From NCBI GenBank assembly GCA_014058105.1, contig JACGCM010002435.1, positions 62,001 through 126,000 of the forward strand: 64,000 nucleotides of DNA. The letters run 5' to 3'. Below, piece by piece: positions 10,641 to 22,599 of the stretch. The position numbers and the translations under genes are program-made. This DNA comes from Kingdonia uniflora. Its lineage: Eukaryota; Streptophyta; Magnoliopsida; Ranunculales; Circaeasteraceae. Below the pieces are notes generated by a model. The model was not told the DNA's origin. It made no database searches and saw only the letters and a list, made by a program, of their open reading frames with translations. Numbering within the stretch: the first letter of the stretch is position 1; each line of letters begins with the position of its first letter.

Positions 10641-11223
10641 AGAAAAAATTAATTAGGCAGGTCACATTTTTGTTTTGTTTTTCCCTAAAAAAATACATTA
10701 TTTTTCCCAAAATCAACATGTAACCCCATACCCCCAAACTTAAAATGAACATTGTCTTTAATGTTTTAGATATGCTAGTAAAATAAATTAAGTACTGGAG
10801 GTAAGGATTATATTACCATTACTGTGCTAAAATGAAATGTTTTGAAAGACAAGAGATATATTCTAACACAAACATTTAATTAGAGAATCACAAAGTACAT
10901 AATAAAGGAAAAATATATGACACTTTTTGTTTTTCAGGTTTTTCTATAGACTCAAATAAAATGAAAAATATGGGTTACCCCCCATTTAGTGCAAAGTTTT
11001 ACGTCTTTAGCTAGACATAGGATATTCCCAAACTTATTTTTTTCTTTAAGTATTTCTGGGGTATAAAAATTAATTAATCAATCATTTGGATAGATCGGGC
11101 AAACAATGTAGAGTACTTATTATGATTTTGTTCCTCTTGTTCATGATAGGGTTTCAGACGTTGTCCATTGATGACAAATGTGCCTTGGCCATTTTTTTGA
11201 TAAAGTTAAGCAACGTTATTTGG
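10640..11223 (-). other. 3' untranslated region of element E
   Basis: No coding. Sequence such as CCCCAAACTTAAAATGAAC (near 10,733) and the block near 10,975-11,025 resemble the trailer of plant Athila elements. No polypurine tract or 3' LTR could be placed. Confidence 0.4.
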
Positions 11224-12260
11224 CTAAGGTATTTTGACGATATAAGGGCCTTTCCATCTTGATTTTAGCCTTCCTGGTAAGAAACATAACCTAGAGTTAT
11301 AGAGAAGCACTTTTTGACCTGCTCGAAAACTCTTTTGCATGATAGTTTTATTGTGATATACTTTTTCACGCTCTTTATTAGATATTGTGCTCTCACATGT
11401 TTTTCTCTGTAGCTCATCTAACTCTGAAAGTTGAAATCGTCTATGCACACTTGTATTGGCCATATCGACATTGAATGCTTTGGTGACCCATAAAGCTTTA
11501 TGTTAACAATCTACTAGCAAGTGACATTGTTTTCGAAAATCAAGTTTGTTGGGAGACATTCCAATCGGTATTTTATATGTCGTACGATAAGCCCAAAGAT
11601 ATCGTCTAGATGATCTGACCAATCTCATAAATCACTTTTTCCAACTTTTTTAAGCATTTTTTTTATTCCATGATTGGAAACTTCTACTTTAATACTAGTC
11701 TGAGGATGATAAGTAGTTGCAACCTTATATATGATTGAATATTTTCGTAGCAGATTGCAAAATGGTAGGTTACAAAAGTATTTTCCTTTATCATTAATTA
11801 TAGTATGGAGTGTTCTAAAGCGATTAAAGATTGTTTAAAAAAGTTTAACTATGGGGCCATAATCATTTGATGGACAAACAATTGCCTCTTCCCACTTTAA
11901 TATTTCACATAAATATGGGGCCTCTTCCCAATTTGGAAATATCATTCGTAGAAATATGGGGCCATGATCATGATCCATAACCACCAGGATGTACAAATTT
12001 CCTTTAGACGCATGAAACAGTCCTATAAAATCTATACCCTAAACATTAAATATTTCGACAGGAAGGATAATGTTTAGGGGCACATCATAGTTCTACAAGA
12101 TACATTTTCAGATCGTTGACACTTATCACACGATGCACAATAATTATATGTGTCTTTAAAGATATTAGGCCAATAATGCCCACTTTGTAGTATTTTAATG
12201 ACTGTAGGTTTTGACCCAAAATGTCCCCCACATAACCCTGAGTGGCATAGTTTAAGAGCA
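11224..12260 (-). pseudogene. Integrase of element E
   Basis: Degraded integrase in shifting frames. In order on the - strand: zinc-binding part (about 12,110-12,250, ending CDKCQRSENV), core (about 11,500-12,100, with INDKGKYFCN carrying the second catalytic Asp and KVEVSN carrying the Glu), and the C-terminal region (79-codon frame at 11,224-11,463, ending LKSRWKGPYIVKIP). Integrase joins element DNA to the genome. Many stops make it inactive. Confidence 0.75.
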
Positions 12261-12314
12261 TTATTTGGTCAGAGCAGAATTTATAAAGATATTGTTCCTC
12301 CCATGTAAATATTT

Positions 12315-12500
12315 TTACTTCGTGAATATACTTCTTCTTGTCTTGGGGTGACCAATGCCCTGCAAATGACCCGTGATAGGATAACCTAGAAGTGGACCTA
12401 TTACATTTTGTTGATTATCTAGTGGATCACCTAGAAGTTCAGACAGATGGTCAACCGCATTATTTTTAATTAATTTCTTATTTGGTCCCCCATTCAGTTT
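12315..12500 (-). pseudogene. RNase H tail of element E
   Basis: The frame contains NNAVDHLSELLGD, the degraded form of the ..N.VADHLSRL.. motif that ends RNase H in this lineage. The rest of RNase H and all of RT are missing between here and the protease at about 12,560, so an internal deletion of roughly 1.5 kb is inferred. Confidence 0.6.
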
Positions 12501-12547
12501 ATTAAAATTGTCCCCTATGTGTGTGCCCTTAGACTCTAGTGAGTTTA

Positions 12548-13150
12548 CTAAATATATTCGTAGAATGAATTCACACATATATACATATTTATGGAATTGA
12601 TGCCCGCTAGATTTTTTGTATCCGTTATTTTTCTATCATTTTTGAACGTATTCAAACTCGTTGCGAGTGTTCCCATAGAAAGATCTAATACACCCGTGAA
12701 ACAATTGATCATGGCGTGAGCTGTAACTAAGAATGATCTGCCTAAGATTAATGGGATCTCTTCAGTTGTATTCAACACATCCTCTATGTCTATGATGATA
12801 TAGTCAACTAGGAAAATTATTTCTTCGACTCCGATGAAAACATCCTCAAGTATTCTCCTTGGGTGCTTCTCAGATCAATCGGCCAGCTGTAAGATCATCC
12901 TAGTTGGTTTCAACTCCCCTAACCTTAACTCCTTGTAGATAGTATATAGTAGGACATTAATGCTAGCTCTCAAGTCTAGGAGAGCTCTATTAACATGATG
13001 ATCTTCGATCAGGCATGGAATAGTGGGAGTACTTGGATCACAGAGTTTTGGCCGAGTAAGTGTCCCAGTGAGAAATAATTTCTTATTGTTCTTGGTCGAC
13101 ATTTCTAATTGTATATTTCTTTTAAGAACTAAACATAATTGGGAACACAC
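12548..13150 (-). pseudogene. Protease region of element E
   Basis: Two frames. The first (12,875-13,150) has ALLDLRASINVLLY, a damaged form of the ..DLGASINLMP.. active site; the Gly of D-x-G is replaced. The second (12,548-12,778) has EEIPLILGRSFL, the ILGRPFL flap end of retroviral-type aspartic proteases. It would cleave the gag-pol polyprotein. Confidence 0.7.
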
Positions 13151-14569
13151 TCAATAGCTTTGAGTAATGGGATATTAATGTGAATGTGACGAAACATGTC
13201 CATTAACTCGGAGTATTGATCATCCTTTCGCCCATCTTTGAGTTGTTTTGGATAAGGAACTTTAGGAGTAAAATGTTGTTTAGGTATAATAGGTATTATG
13301 ATAGAGTTTTTAGTTAATACAGGGTTACTTATTGGCATGGGCTCTCTAGTGTCTAACTCAACGGGTTCATTATCGATATTTCCAGTAGTTTTTAGAGTAT
13401 TTGGTATGAGGTTTAGGGTATCTTCCTTTAGCATCTCAACCTGGTTATCAACAGTTTTACTAGTCCTGAGAGTAGTAACTGTGTGCACTCATCTTACTCC
13501 AGGGGTTAATGTTTGATCTGAACTATTCCTATAGTTTGCTTCCGATTGGCTAGGCAATTTATCTTTTCCTTGGTCTCTTTGTGCCTCAAGAATGTGTTTT
13601 AACGTGGATAACATTTGATCAACCTTTAGTTTCTTGTTTATCCATTCTTTTTTCAAGTGATATTCTAGGAGGATAATGATCATTATTAATTTCCAAAGCA
13701 CCTTGTTGATATGACCAAGAATTGGATTGGTCGTCGATATTAGGATGGTCAAGACAGGATTGTTTTTGAGATAAAATATTATTTTTCTCCATTTCAAGTT
13801 TGTTTACTTTCTTAGTTAGAGCATAAAGTTTGGCAATCAGTGTCGTGTTGCCATTAACCTCTAATGGGTTATCTTTTTTGGTGAGGCGATCATCTCGATG
13901 GGGATCAAAGTCCCACTGCCAAAATTTCTCTAATAATGTCTCAAAGGCTAGGGGAGACATTTTAGGTTGGAGTTCTTAAAAAATTTCTAAATGAATAGAT
14001 TCCAACCAATAACGAGAATCTGGTGTGATACCACGGTAGAATACTTGTGCTAGATATTGTTGATTAAAACCATATTAAGGACATTACAGGAGATCATATT
14101 TAAATCTTTCCTTGGCTTTATAAAAGGTTTAAGAGTTTCCTTCGTGAAATCTCATGATTTTATTTTTCAAGACTAGGGTTTTCTTTATAGAGAAAATTTT
14201 GTTTATAAAGTTTTTTTGTAATTTGGGCCATGTTTTTATTGACTCTGGTAGTCGTGAATCGATTTATTGGTTTACTTTCTCTATCAATGAAAATTGGAAA
14301 ATATGAAGGCGAATAGTTTCTTCTCTAATATTTTAGTAACATGACAAAGTATAAATTCTCTTATAGTCTCTTATGTGTGTATAGGGACATTCTGAGTCAA
14401 ACCCGTTAAAGATTGGTAGCAGATTAATGACGTCGGGCTTGATCTCATTGTTTTGTACAATAATATTTGGCAAGATTATGCAGGAGGGCATTGTGCCTGC
14501 CTTAGGGCTCCAATAATCTTGCAGAGATTTTTGAGCCATTGGAGAATCGATGTTTATTTTAACCGTCAA
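13129..14569 (-). pseudogene. gag of element E
   Basis: Begins with the frame at 14,569 (MAQKSLQDYWSPKAG, then FNGFDSECPYTHI), matching the start of Athila-type gag, where SL.DY is followed by ..F.G...E.PY.H. Further gag and linker sequence follows in several frames down to 13,129, including VPYPKQLKDGRKDDQY near the protease. Gag forms the particle core. Several frameshifts are present. Confidence 0.65.
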
Positions 14570-15326
14570 CTGAACGGTCCCTATTACTACGACGACACCA
14601 TCTAATGTATCTTTTACATGGGACAGAAAGCTTGTTAAATGAAACTTGTTTAGGCAAACCTCAAAGACGTTTTCCTATACTAGGCCAATGTATCATACAT
14701 TAACTACGACTAACTAATAATTAAATTTAAATTAACATTTCCACAGAAAGCCAATTGCACACTATCAATCTTTTTTAATAAAATTATGTGTCTCCCTATA
14801 TTATCTAAATATGGGTAATAAAAAATACCTAGGTTTAGCTCAAGGTATTTAATTCCTACACAAAAGAATTTATGTTATAGTATTAAATTCCAAGTACATG
14901 TTTGGTTCGAACGCTACGCAGAGCTACGGACCATAGGTAAGTCACATTTTTCATTGTTAGTACCCAGTTCCGATGATTTCACACCTCCTATCAACAGCTA
15001 ACAATTTCTACTTAAGTGTGTCCTACGAATCTGTGGCCAATACCAATGTCGGGTATCTCCTAGTTCCATAGGTGATAAAATCCCTTGGAAATCTTCTGCT
15101 AGCTTTTATGTTTTAATTAATTATGGCTGAGGGGGATAATGATAGGAATCTGTAAGATATTACTTTCGTTATATCCCTAATGGGTGTTCCCCTAGGTTGG
15201 GGGTCCCTTATAAAAGCTTCCTCCATAGGATGCAAACCCTAACCTTTGTTATTGCCTTTACTAAATGGTGAGGAATTTAAACAATCAACTAAGCTAATGA
15301 AAATAAAGCAAAACTATAGTTATACT
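14570..15326 (-). other. 5' leader of element E up to the insertion of C
   Basis: No coding. In - direction it is a long leader between primer site and gag. Joined with 39,516-39,640 it gives a leader of about 0.9 kb. TTTTATAAGGG near 15,210 resembles a TATA box, so a partial LTR here cannot be excluded. Confidence 0.4.
15322..15326. repeat. Target-site duplication of C, left copy (ATACT)
   Basis: Identical to 39,516-39,520 at the other end of C. Confidence 0.85.
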
Positions 15327-15756
15327 TATAATAGCTAGTTTTATGGTAGGTAAACTTTGCCAATACCTTTGTAAATAGGAATACTACTTAGACGTAAATA
15401 AAGATTGCAACACAATAGATTTTACATGGAAACTCAGTGGAATTTGATAAAAACCATGACCTCGAGGAAGATTTTGTGATTTGAATCCACTATATGTTAA
15501 TCTATTATACTTGCAGAGAGACTAGGATGAGTATTACAATAAAATTTATAAAGATATTTCAGTGAGTATTAGCATATGTTCTTCATGTACTTATAGATAG
15601 TTACAGGTAGTCTACAAATATTTTTCTTATCTTTATGGGTGGTGGGAAAACTTCACAGATCATGTGCAACGGCTCTTTTTGACCAAGTGTAATGGTAAAT
15701 TTATGGAGGATCAAGATCTATGGTTATGATTTTGAAGCCTTCTCGAATGATAAGAT
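15327..15756 (-). repeat. 3' LTR of element C, truncated
   Basis: Matches 39,027-39,456 over about 430 of 489 bp, starting TATAATAGCTAG (5' copy TGTAATGGCTAG). It stops at AAGAT where D's LTR begins. The missing last 60 bp of the 5' copy are not found next to D's other end. Confidence 0.8.
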
Positions 15757-16548
15757 TGTTGGGGAGTAATCTCGGAGAGGAGAGACTGCGCCCTTAGGAC
15801 TAGGGAGGTTCACAGGTACACTAGGTTATAATTCTGTGATTATCTAGGTAAGCATACGTGCGCTGAGTCCAAAAATAGGATGTTCTACGACCTCTGATGA
15901 GGATTTGAAAGTATAATTATATAAATGAGAAGTGTTACAGCTACTGGAATGGGAGAAAGCCTATAGTCAAAGGCACTTTTCACTCTTGGGAGTGTTTTGG
16001 CTCAGGCTTCTCTAACTTCTCTTTGGTAGCACTCCTTCTCTATTTATAGGAGATAAGAAAGGGTGAGTCACTAGAAAGAGGTCAAGCTATATATATTCCC
16101 CTTCGGGCAGCTGTCCAGTACGGAGGTCGGTTCTGCCACTGTTGCTGTTTGGCAGCTTATTTTGCTAAATTTTCTGATGTGCCATCTGTTAGGTTTGTCT
16201 ACCTTTGACCATATACTGATATGGCCAAAGTCATCTTAAAACTTGTGCTGAGTTCTGTATTCAGCATGACTGCCTTCGGCTTCAAATCTTGCAGTAAGCC
16301 TCGAGTGATCGATTTAGTCTTGGAAAACTTCGTGCAGGCCTTGAACCCAGGTGGTTAAGTCTGATAGACTTTGAGTCTTTGGTAAGTTTGATGTGTCCTT
16401 CGACTGTTCGGTTAGTCTCAGAAGGCTTCGGGTAAACCTTATGTTTTTAGCTATTTTGTGGGTTCCCTGGGCTTCGAGTCTTTGGTAAGCTTTGATGTAG
16501 CCTTCTAATATTCGATTAGGCTTAGAAGGCCACAAGTAAGCTACTACA
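15757..16548 (-). repeat. 3' LTR of element D
   Basis: Read on the - strand it begins TGTAGTAGCTTACTTGTGGC after a purine tract and ends CTCCCCAACA, so it has TG..CA ends and is 792 bp. The TATA box (TATAAATAG) is at 16,040-16,048. It shares several blocks with A's LTR at 1,286. Confidence 0.85.
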
Positions 16549-16717
16549 TTTGCCCCATCTCAGCTGGGATATTATAAATTATTGCAGATGGTGCGTGTTG
16601 AGAAAAGCTATTATACATCAGAAGTTGTTTGGTTGACTAGTGATAATGTGTCGAGTTCCAAGGGCATTGATGGTGATGATGCTGATTAACGGGGTATTAA
16701 TGCTTCTTTAACCATGA

Positions 16718-16724
16718 TATAAAT
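16718..16724 (+). promoter_or_regulatory. Antisense TATA box of element D
   Basis: TATAAAT in GATATAAATAGTGGCTT, 170 bp from the LTR edge and pointing into the element. Same context as in A. Confidence 0.6.
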
Positions 16725-16794
16725 AGTGGCTTGGGTTGTGGGTGTTTAAATTATGTTCATAGGCTCCTCTCGTTGTTCAAAAAAGGGATACAAC

Positions 16795-17060
16795 ATGAAG
16801 ACTCGTTGCCAGCAAAGGATAGAAGAAAAAGAGGCGCTAGTAGAGGTGAAGTACTTCGAGTTGAGGTAGATGTATTATGGGCATCGGGACATGGGGTCAC
16901 CGCTGCCAGACTTGGTGGACCTGCACTGGGAAGAATTGACCGGCAGGGAGCAGGGTGAGGCCAAATCGTTCACCTTCTTGTGGACAATGTTCCAGTAACA
17001 CCTTATGAGCGTGACGGAATGCTCCATCATACTGAGGAAGTTGACGTGGCAACTGGTAAA
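16795..17060 (+). pseudogene. First exon of D's antisense gene
   Basis: ATG at 16,795, 71 nt after the TATA box. The product aligns to the 107-aa ORF of A (YYGHRDM against FFGYKDM; LVKAED against LVQEED) in one frame without gaps over its second half. Stops at 16,867 (TAG) and 16,996 (TAA) break it. The function is unknown. Confidence 0.55.
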
Positions 17061-18489
17061 AGCCGAGGATGGTGGCGGGAAGTATCTGTGGTATTAGAAG
17101 AACTACCCTGTGTGTAGGTATGGTGGTTGGGGGTTCTTCTGTAATTGTGGGTGAGGATATATTGGATGTTATTGTTGTTCTATTTTTGTTCTCTTTTTCT
17201 TTTAATGAAATGAAAATAGTAGTATTTAATGCTTTTTGGATTTGTATAGTATTTTCGAAGGTACTCAAAGGGAAAAAAATGTGCCCGATGATAACATAGG
17301 TGCGTTTAAAAGGACATAGAGAGAAAACATTATATTCGATGTGAAAATACTGGCAGGACCTCGATTATGATAGTTCTTGATCGAAGACTGTGGCGGAGAT
17401 TTAATTCTATGGTGCCATAGTCGAGGGTTAAAAATGTTCAAGGATTTGGATTAGGTCGATAGTAGAAAGATGGTTCAAGTAATCAGAGAAGAGGCTTTAA
17501 TGAATTAGTTGATGGCCACTTTTTAGTTCATCCTTATATAGGGATATTGCTTTTTTACTCTGTCTGCAAAGACCTAACAGCTGTAATTACAGAGATGTCA
17601 GATGGGACATCATATCCTGAGCAGTGTACTTGGCAGACAGTAATTATGTCATGTCGGGCATGAGGATGATATGCATGCCACGTAGTATGTTAAGTAAATT
17701 CCACGTGTAAGGAGGGGCATGATATGATGGGTTGTCAGAGGTTTGTCGTCGATGGTTCTGGGTAGTTGAAGATTGGTCGGAGAATATGAAATTGAAGATA
17801 TTTTGAATTTAAGAGAGAAGTCGAAGGTTCGAAAGGTAAAGGGAAATTTAAAACTGGTGAATGAATGGCTGCCACACACTCGCATTAGTAGGGGTATTTT
17901 GGTAAAGACATATGGTTACCTAAAACTGTGGAGGGAAGTGGGAGAGGAAGTAGGGCTAGTGGTTATGATTGTTGTTTGATGAAACCGATACGGTTTAGGG
18001 AGTTAAATTTAAAAGGAGGGAGAAAGAAAGTTGGTACAAACATCAAGCAATCAGGAAAAATAAAACAAGCCAACCATTGTTGTTCTATGGAGAGGAAGGG
18101 GACCGCCATTGTTGCTGTGAGTTGTATGCAATTATTGCTTGATGCTTCATTGGTGTGGCAAACTCTGCCGGTACAGGTAGGACTTTTGATTTTTTGTGTA
18201 GTGTCTCTCTCTTCTTACTTTTTGTTTGGAGTAAGACTTAATGTTGTGCCATTAATAGTATAAAAGTTTGGGGGAGGGGAAGGCTTGAGAGATTTGACTG
18301 GGAGATCCCTAGAGGTTAGACTTTGAGGTCGTGGTAGATGTGGGAATAAAGTAGTTGATGGTCGACTGGGAGTACAATAGTCAGACAATAGTATGTCCGA
18401 TGAGTGATAGTTAGGTAGGTGGTAGTAATATGTGAACGCGAAGGTATAAACTCGAATATCTCAAGCTAATTGCTTACTTCTTCTTCTGT
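17061..18489 (+). other. Region between exons of D's antisense gene
   Basis: Mostly non-coding and likely intronic, with short open frames (17,773-17,979 and 17,928-18,263) that show no domain. It ends in TTCTTCTTCTGTAG (about 18,477-18,490), a good acceptor site. Confidence 0.35.
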
Positions 18490-18490
18490 A

Positions 18491-20553
18491 GGGCATAATG
18501 CATTCCCGCGAGGCTTCAAGGATGAGGCTAATAGATGAAGATGATGATGTTACAAATAAACCAAGCATATTTGGTCGAGGTGAGGAAGATAGTGATGTCA
18601 AAGAGTTACACATTGTGATTGTCGTACCTCAGGCAGTGATGGTGCCCGACGTTAGTTTTGTGAGGTGAAATCGATGGAGAACTCGGGTAGGTAGAAAAAG
18701 TGACGAAGACGAGGATGTTGAGGTCGATCGTGGGGTAAATGTGGGGGAGGATAAAGATAGGAGGGAGGAGGGCGAGAGTAAGGGAAGTTGCAAAGGGACA
18801 TGCGACGAGGGCTCGTTTGTGGGAGATGTCTTGCTGCCTGAGCAAGCTAGGCTTGGCCGATTCATGTTAAAACATGATCTAGTGGGGAAAGGTATTATTT
18901 TAGTGCCATGTGGGCTAGATTTTTCTTTTATGGATGTACCCAGTGAAGGGATGATGGCTTTTAGGGGGCAAATTCGACTAGGAATGTTGTTGTCTTTTCG
19001 ACGGTTGGTAAAGGAGGTACTAAATTTTCGGAATGTTGCACCGTGCCAGATGAACAGGAACTTCTAAGAAATGATGAGGGCTATCGAGGGCATAAATAGA
19101 GATCTAGTACGTGAAGGAAAGCATGTAATCGAGTTGGTTGATAGGGTATTATTCTACTTAAGGAATGGTAATAAGAAGGTGGGGACGTACCACATTCAAT
19201 GTCATTCTGGGAAGCCTTGGTTGTTTGACATGTGCTCGACTAGTCGTAGGTAGGATAAGGATATGGTGGTGGTGAAGGCTAGTTTTGAATATACAAATGG
19301 TGAAGTAGATCTGCTCTGACCCATATGCAATTCAATGTGAGTAAGTGTATGTTAGAGTATTTTGTATTACTTGGCTTCAGTCATTGCTTGAACTTGAATA
19401 TTTATTTATTGCAAATCCAGAGACTAGAGTGTTGTAAAATCCTTGGTTTTATTTCGACAATTTAATCGAAGAGAGTAAAGAGCGAATAAACAAAGTATTT
19501 TGAAGGCTAAAGATATCGAGGAAGAAGCGAAAGAAGATGAATACCCTGCTTAATGGACCTTCGACTGTAGCTGGATCTTTGAAGGGGAGAAAAAAGTTTG
19601 CCCCCTCCCAAAGCGGTAAGTGAGATGGATTGCAACACTTTGACAAGGCCAAACTCTAACTTTGTACCAAGAACATGTCGTGGGGACGCAGTGGCTACGG
19701 CCGAAGTAAGGGGACGAGGCTCGATCTTCCAAGAGGGAGTGCAACTGGTACAAAATTATAAGGGAAAGAGCACTGCTAATGGGTCGAGTGCTCTGGCGAT
19801 GAGGACAACGCCTCAAAAGAGGTTGCATAATCAGATTGAAGAAGGGTCGAACTCATCCAAGGCCAGGCAACTTGCGGCCGAACAAGAGGATGCTGCTTGA
19901 ACTATGGCTGAGTCAATGATGCATTTGTGTGCCACGAATCCAGAGGAGGCAGGTCGTTGGGCAAAGTTGGTGCAGTGCCAGGTATGTGTTACTATTAACC
20001 AAGAAATGTTTGTTATTGATTGAACGAACTTACTGAATGGTTAAAGTATTTTTTATTATGCAGATGCAAGCTTGGTTGATCTCTTTTAAGATGGTTCAGA
20101 AAGTATCTAGCAAGAAGTTAAAAAAATCAGTTGATAGAAGAGAGCTCGCAAAGGGAACCATCATGTTGCTGAACACCCGAGTTGTCGAACTAATGCGAGA
20201 GATATTTTAAGTTTGATATAATGCGTCAAGGGGAACCTAGATATGGTCGAGTGGTGTGAGGTAAAGGTGGTAGGGATAGAGGTGAAGTTAAGGGAGAATC
20301 ATGCACGGTTCCAGGCAGACTTCGATTAGGAGTACAATGTGACCTCGTCTTTGAAGCAATTCATAGATGAGTTGGACTATGATCCGGACACCTTCGAACG
20401 CGACCCTTCAGAAGAGCCGATTACTTCCTTCGAGGGTGTGGTAGATGCGGAGGTGGTTAAGTAGATTCCGACTATCGAGGTGGCTAGCATGGAAAATGAG
20501 GAAGTCACGCATGTTGGGGAGACTCTTGATACTACTAAAATTCCATTTTTTTG
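18491..20553 (+). pseudogene. Main part of D's antisense gene: transposon-domain and coiled-coil protein
   Basis: The exon starts after the acceptor at 18,490 with MHSREASRMRLIDEDDD, acidic and Arg-rich. At 18,870-19,060 GQIRLGMLLSFRRLVKEVLN followed by VAPCQMNRN fits the pattern GLRLPL..fl..vLn...laPgQl.PN. At 19,180-19,290 HIQCHSGKPWLFDMCSTS and then DKDMVVV fit the ..pLF.d.PsS.k.Wk..fF.V block. Both blocks also occur in F's antisense gene. After the intron at 19,982-20,063 a helical part (KKLKKSVDRRELAKGTIMLL) follows, then an acidic end (DPSEEPITSFEGVVDAEV) and a TGA at about 20,553. Stops and frameshifts make it inactive. It is encoded opposite to pol. Confidence 0.55.
19982..20063 (+). 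other. Candidate intron in D's antisense gene
   Basis: Donor GCCAG|GTATGTG and acceptor TTTTTTATTATGCAG|ATGC, 82 bp, with a T-rich run before the acceptor. Good plant splice-site matches on the strand opposite to the element's pol. Confidence 0.65.
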
Positions 20554-20741
20554 AAGAAGGCTAAGGTAATTTTTTCGTGTAAGCTGCTACAGGTATGTAA
20601 AAAAGCTTGGTTAATTTGGCCGTTATGGGTGTGGTGTTTCTAGGAAGCTCTCTTTCTTTTGTTTGAAGATAATGATGTAAACGATGTTTCGTTATTTTGC
20701 TTGAACTTGTTGGTGTATTTTGTCATACTGAATGGTAGAAC

Positions 20742-21630
20742 TTTGAAAAACATCGAGGTCGCTCCCAAGTATCAGTCGGGTCGAAGGGTTGACTTGGATA
20801 CTTAGGTTTACACAAATCAAGAAGTTTATTGAGCTTCGAGGTCACCCCCGGGTATTTCTATCCGCGGATTTGATCTCGAAGAAAAAAATACGTGGTCGGC
20901 CCCGATGTCGCCCCCGAGTGTTTAGTCTTTCGATTACTCATGCTACTCAGGTTTGCCAGAATCAGAACTCTGAAAAGCTTTGAAGTCGCCCCCAAGTATC
21001 AGTCAGGTCGAAGGGTTGATTGGATACTTAGTTTTACCCAAATCAAGAATTTTATTAAGCTTGAAGGCCACCCCTGGATATTTCAATCCGCGGGTTTGAT
21101 CCTGAACGAAGCAATACATGGTCGGCCCTGATGTCACCCCCAAGTATTTAGTTTTTTGACTATTTATGCCACCCGGGTTTGCCCGAATCAGAACTTTGAA
21201 AAACTTTGAGGTCACCCCTATGTATCAGTCGGGTGGAAGGGTTGATTTGACACTTAGGTTTGTCCAAATCAAGAAGTTCATTGAGCTTCAAGGTTACCCC
21301 CTAGAATTTCTATCCGCGGGTTTGATCTTAAATGAAGCAATATGTGGTCATCCCCGAATGTTTAGTCTTTCGACTATTCATGCCACCCGGGTTTGCCTTA
21401 ATCGAAACTTTGAAAAACTTTAAGGTCACCCTCAAATATTAGTCTGGTCGAAGGGCTGACTGGATACTTAGGTTTCCCCAAATCTAGAAGTTCATTGAGC
21501 TTCGAGGTCGCCCGTACATATTTCTATTCGCGGGTTTGATCCTGAAAGAAGCAATTCATGGTCAGCCCTGATGTCATCCCCAAGTGTTTAGTCTTTCGAC
21601 TATTCATGCCACCCGGGTTTACCCGTTTGG
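20742..21630. repeat. Tandem array of about 220 bp, four copies
   Basis: Copies start near 20,742, 20,968, 21,192 and 21,407, each with TTTGAAAAaC.TTGAGGTC, AAGTATCAGTCGGGTCGAAG and GTTTAGTCTTTCGACTATTC. Lengths are 226, 224, 215 and about 215 bp. It lies right after D's RNase H, where integrase should be, in the position of the 3' arrays of B and F. Confidence 0.9.
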
Positions 21631-21639
21631 TGATTTACG

Positions 21640-22180
21640 ATGTAAACTACCTTTGAGAATGGTGTACCATTGGAAATTTTCTAATAAGGGCAATTTTACT
21701 TTCGAGTCATCGGGATCGAGACTCTCTCCCCCAGTATTGATGGTATTAATTTCCATATGGTCGATAATTGGGCGTTCGAGTACTTCGATACTGAGTTTTT
21801 AGGGTTCAAACTGTTGAAGTACTGCAGCTATGTAAGTGAGAGCATCGGCGTGCCAATTTTAGCCTTGAGGGTAATGGGTGCTCAAAGATTTTTCAGGGAA
21901 ACGATTCATGTATTGGTGGACAAGTGCTGCATACTCAGCCATACGACCTTTCGCCAAGTTTTTGTCGGTATCCTGTCCTTGGACGAGCTTGAGGGCTAGA
22001 TCGAGACCATGAATCAAAGCTTCATATTCGGCCTCACTATTTGTACATTCGAAGTTATTTTGAGTGCCTTTTCGATGTGGTCATTTGACGGTGTGACCAG
22101 CATGATACCTATCCCAGAACCATTTGGCCTGCAGACCCATCTGTGAAGATACGCCATCCTGTGTTACTATTCCAAAGTTT
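21640..22180 (-). pseudogene. RNase H of element D
   Basis: On the - strand IFTDGSA (about 22,130-22,155) carries the first catalytic Asp, followed by degraded EAEYEALIHGL in another frame and NWHADALTYIAAVLQQFE near 21,790-21,850. It would degrade RNA of the RNA-DNA hybrid. Frameshifts and stops are frequent. Confidence 0.7.
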
Positions 22181-22599
22181 GTTATGTTCTGGTTAATCTT
22201 TAGGTAGGTCATCTTCATGTTCTTTCCACTCTGTATATTCGACTAGAATGTCGGCCAGGAAATTGGCGGCTGCCTGGCCTTTTTGGGACACCTATTTCTT
22301 AAAAGTAATATCATGCTCACCAAGGAAGACAAACCATTACTATACCCATCTGGATTTATCTTCCTTGGCAAGGACTTTGTGAAGGGGGTAGCTAGTGATT
22401 ACATTTATATGGTGTGCTTGGAAGTAGGGCTTAAGCTTCCAAGAAGTGTAGACGAGGGTAACAAAAAGTCTCTCGAGTTTGGTAAATCGCGTTTCAGCAG
22501 GTGTCAGAGTTTTTCTGATGAAGTAGATAGATTTTTTTATACTTGCTTCTGCTCAAATAAGAACCGATCTGACAGATTCGTTGGTAACTGCTAGATAAA

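Larger units (their letters stand above)
10640..15326 (-). mobile_element. Element E: Athila-like retrotransposon, main part
   Basis: Reading on the - strand from 15,326: 5' leader, gag, protease, a remnant of RNase H, integrase and 3' untranslated sequence. RT is missing. The integrase ending (SRLCFLPGRLKSRWKGPYIV) and the gag start are of Athila type. The element was interrupted by C at 15,326 and resumes at 39,516. Confidence 0.75.

Noticed and set aside
14583..14608. Candidate primer-binding site of element E (TGGTGTCGTCG on the - strand)
   Set aside because: A better match lies at 39,641-39,664 after C's right flank, and the DNA between looks like a leader rather than an LTR. The choice is not certain.
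18606..18865. Overlapping - strand frames opposite D's antisense gene
   Set aside because: Pro/Ser/Leu-rich shadows of the acidic and basic coding on the + strand.
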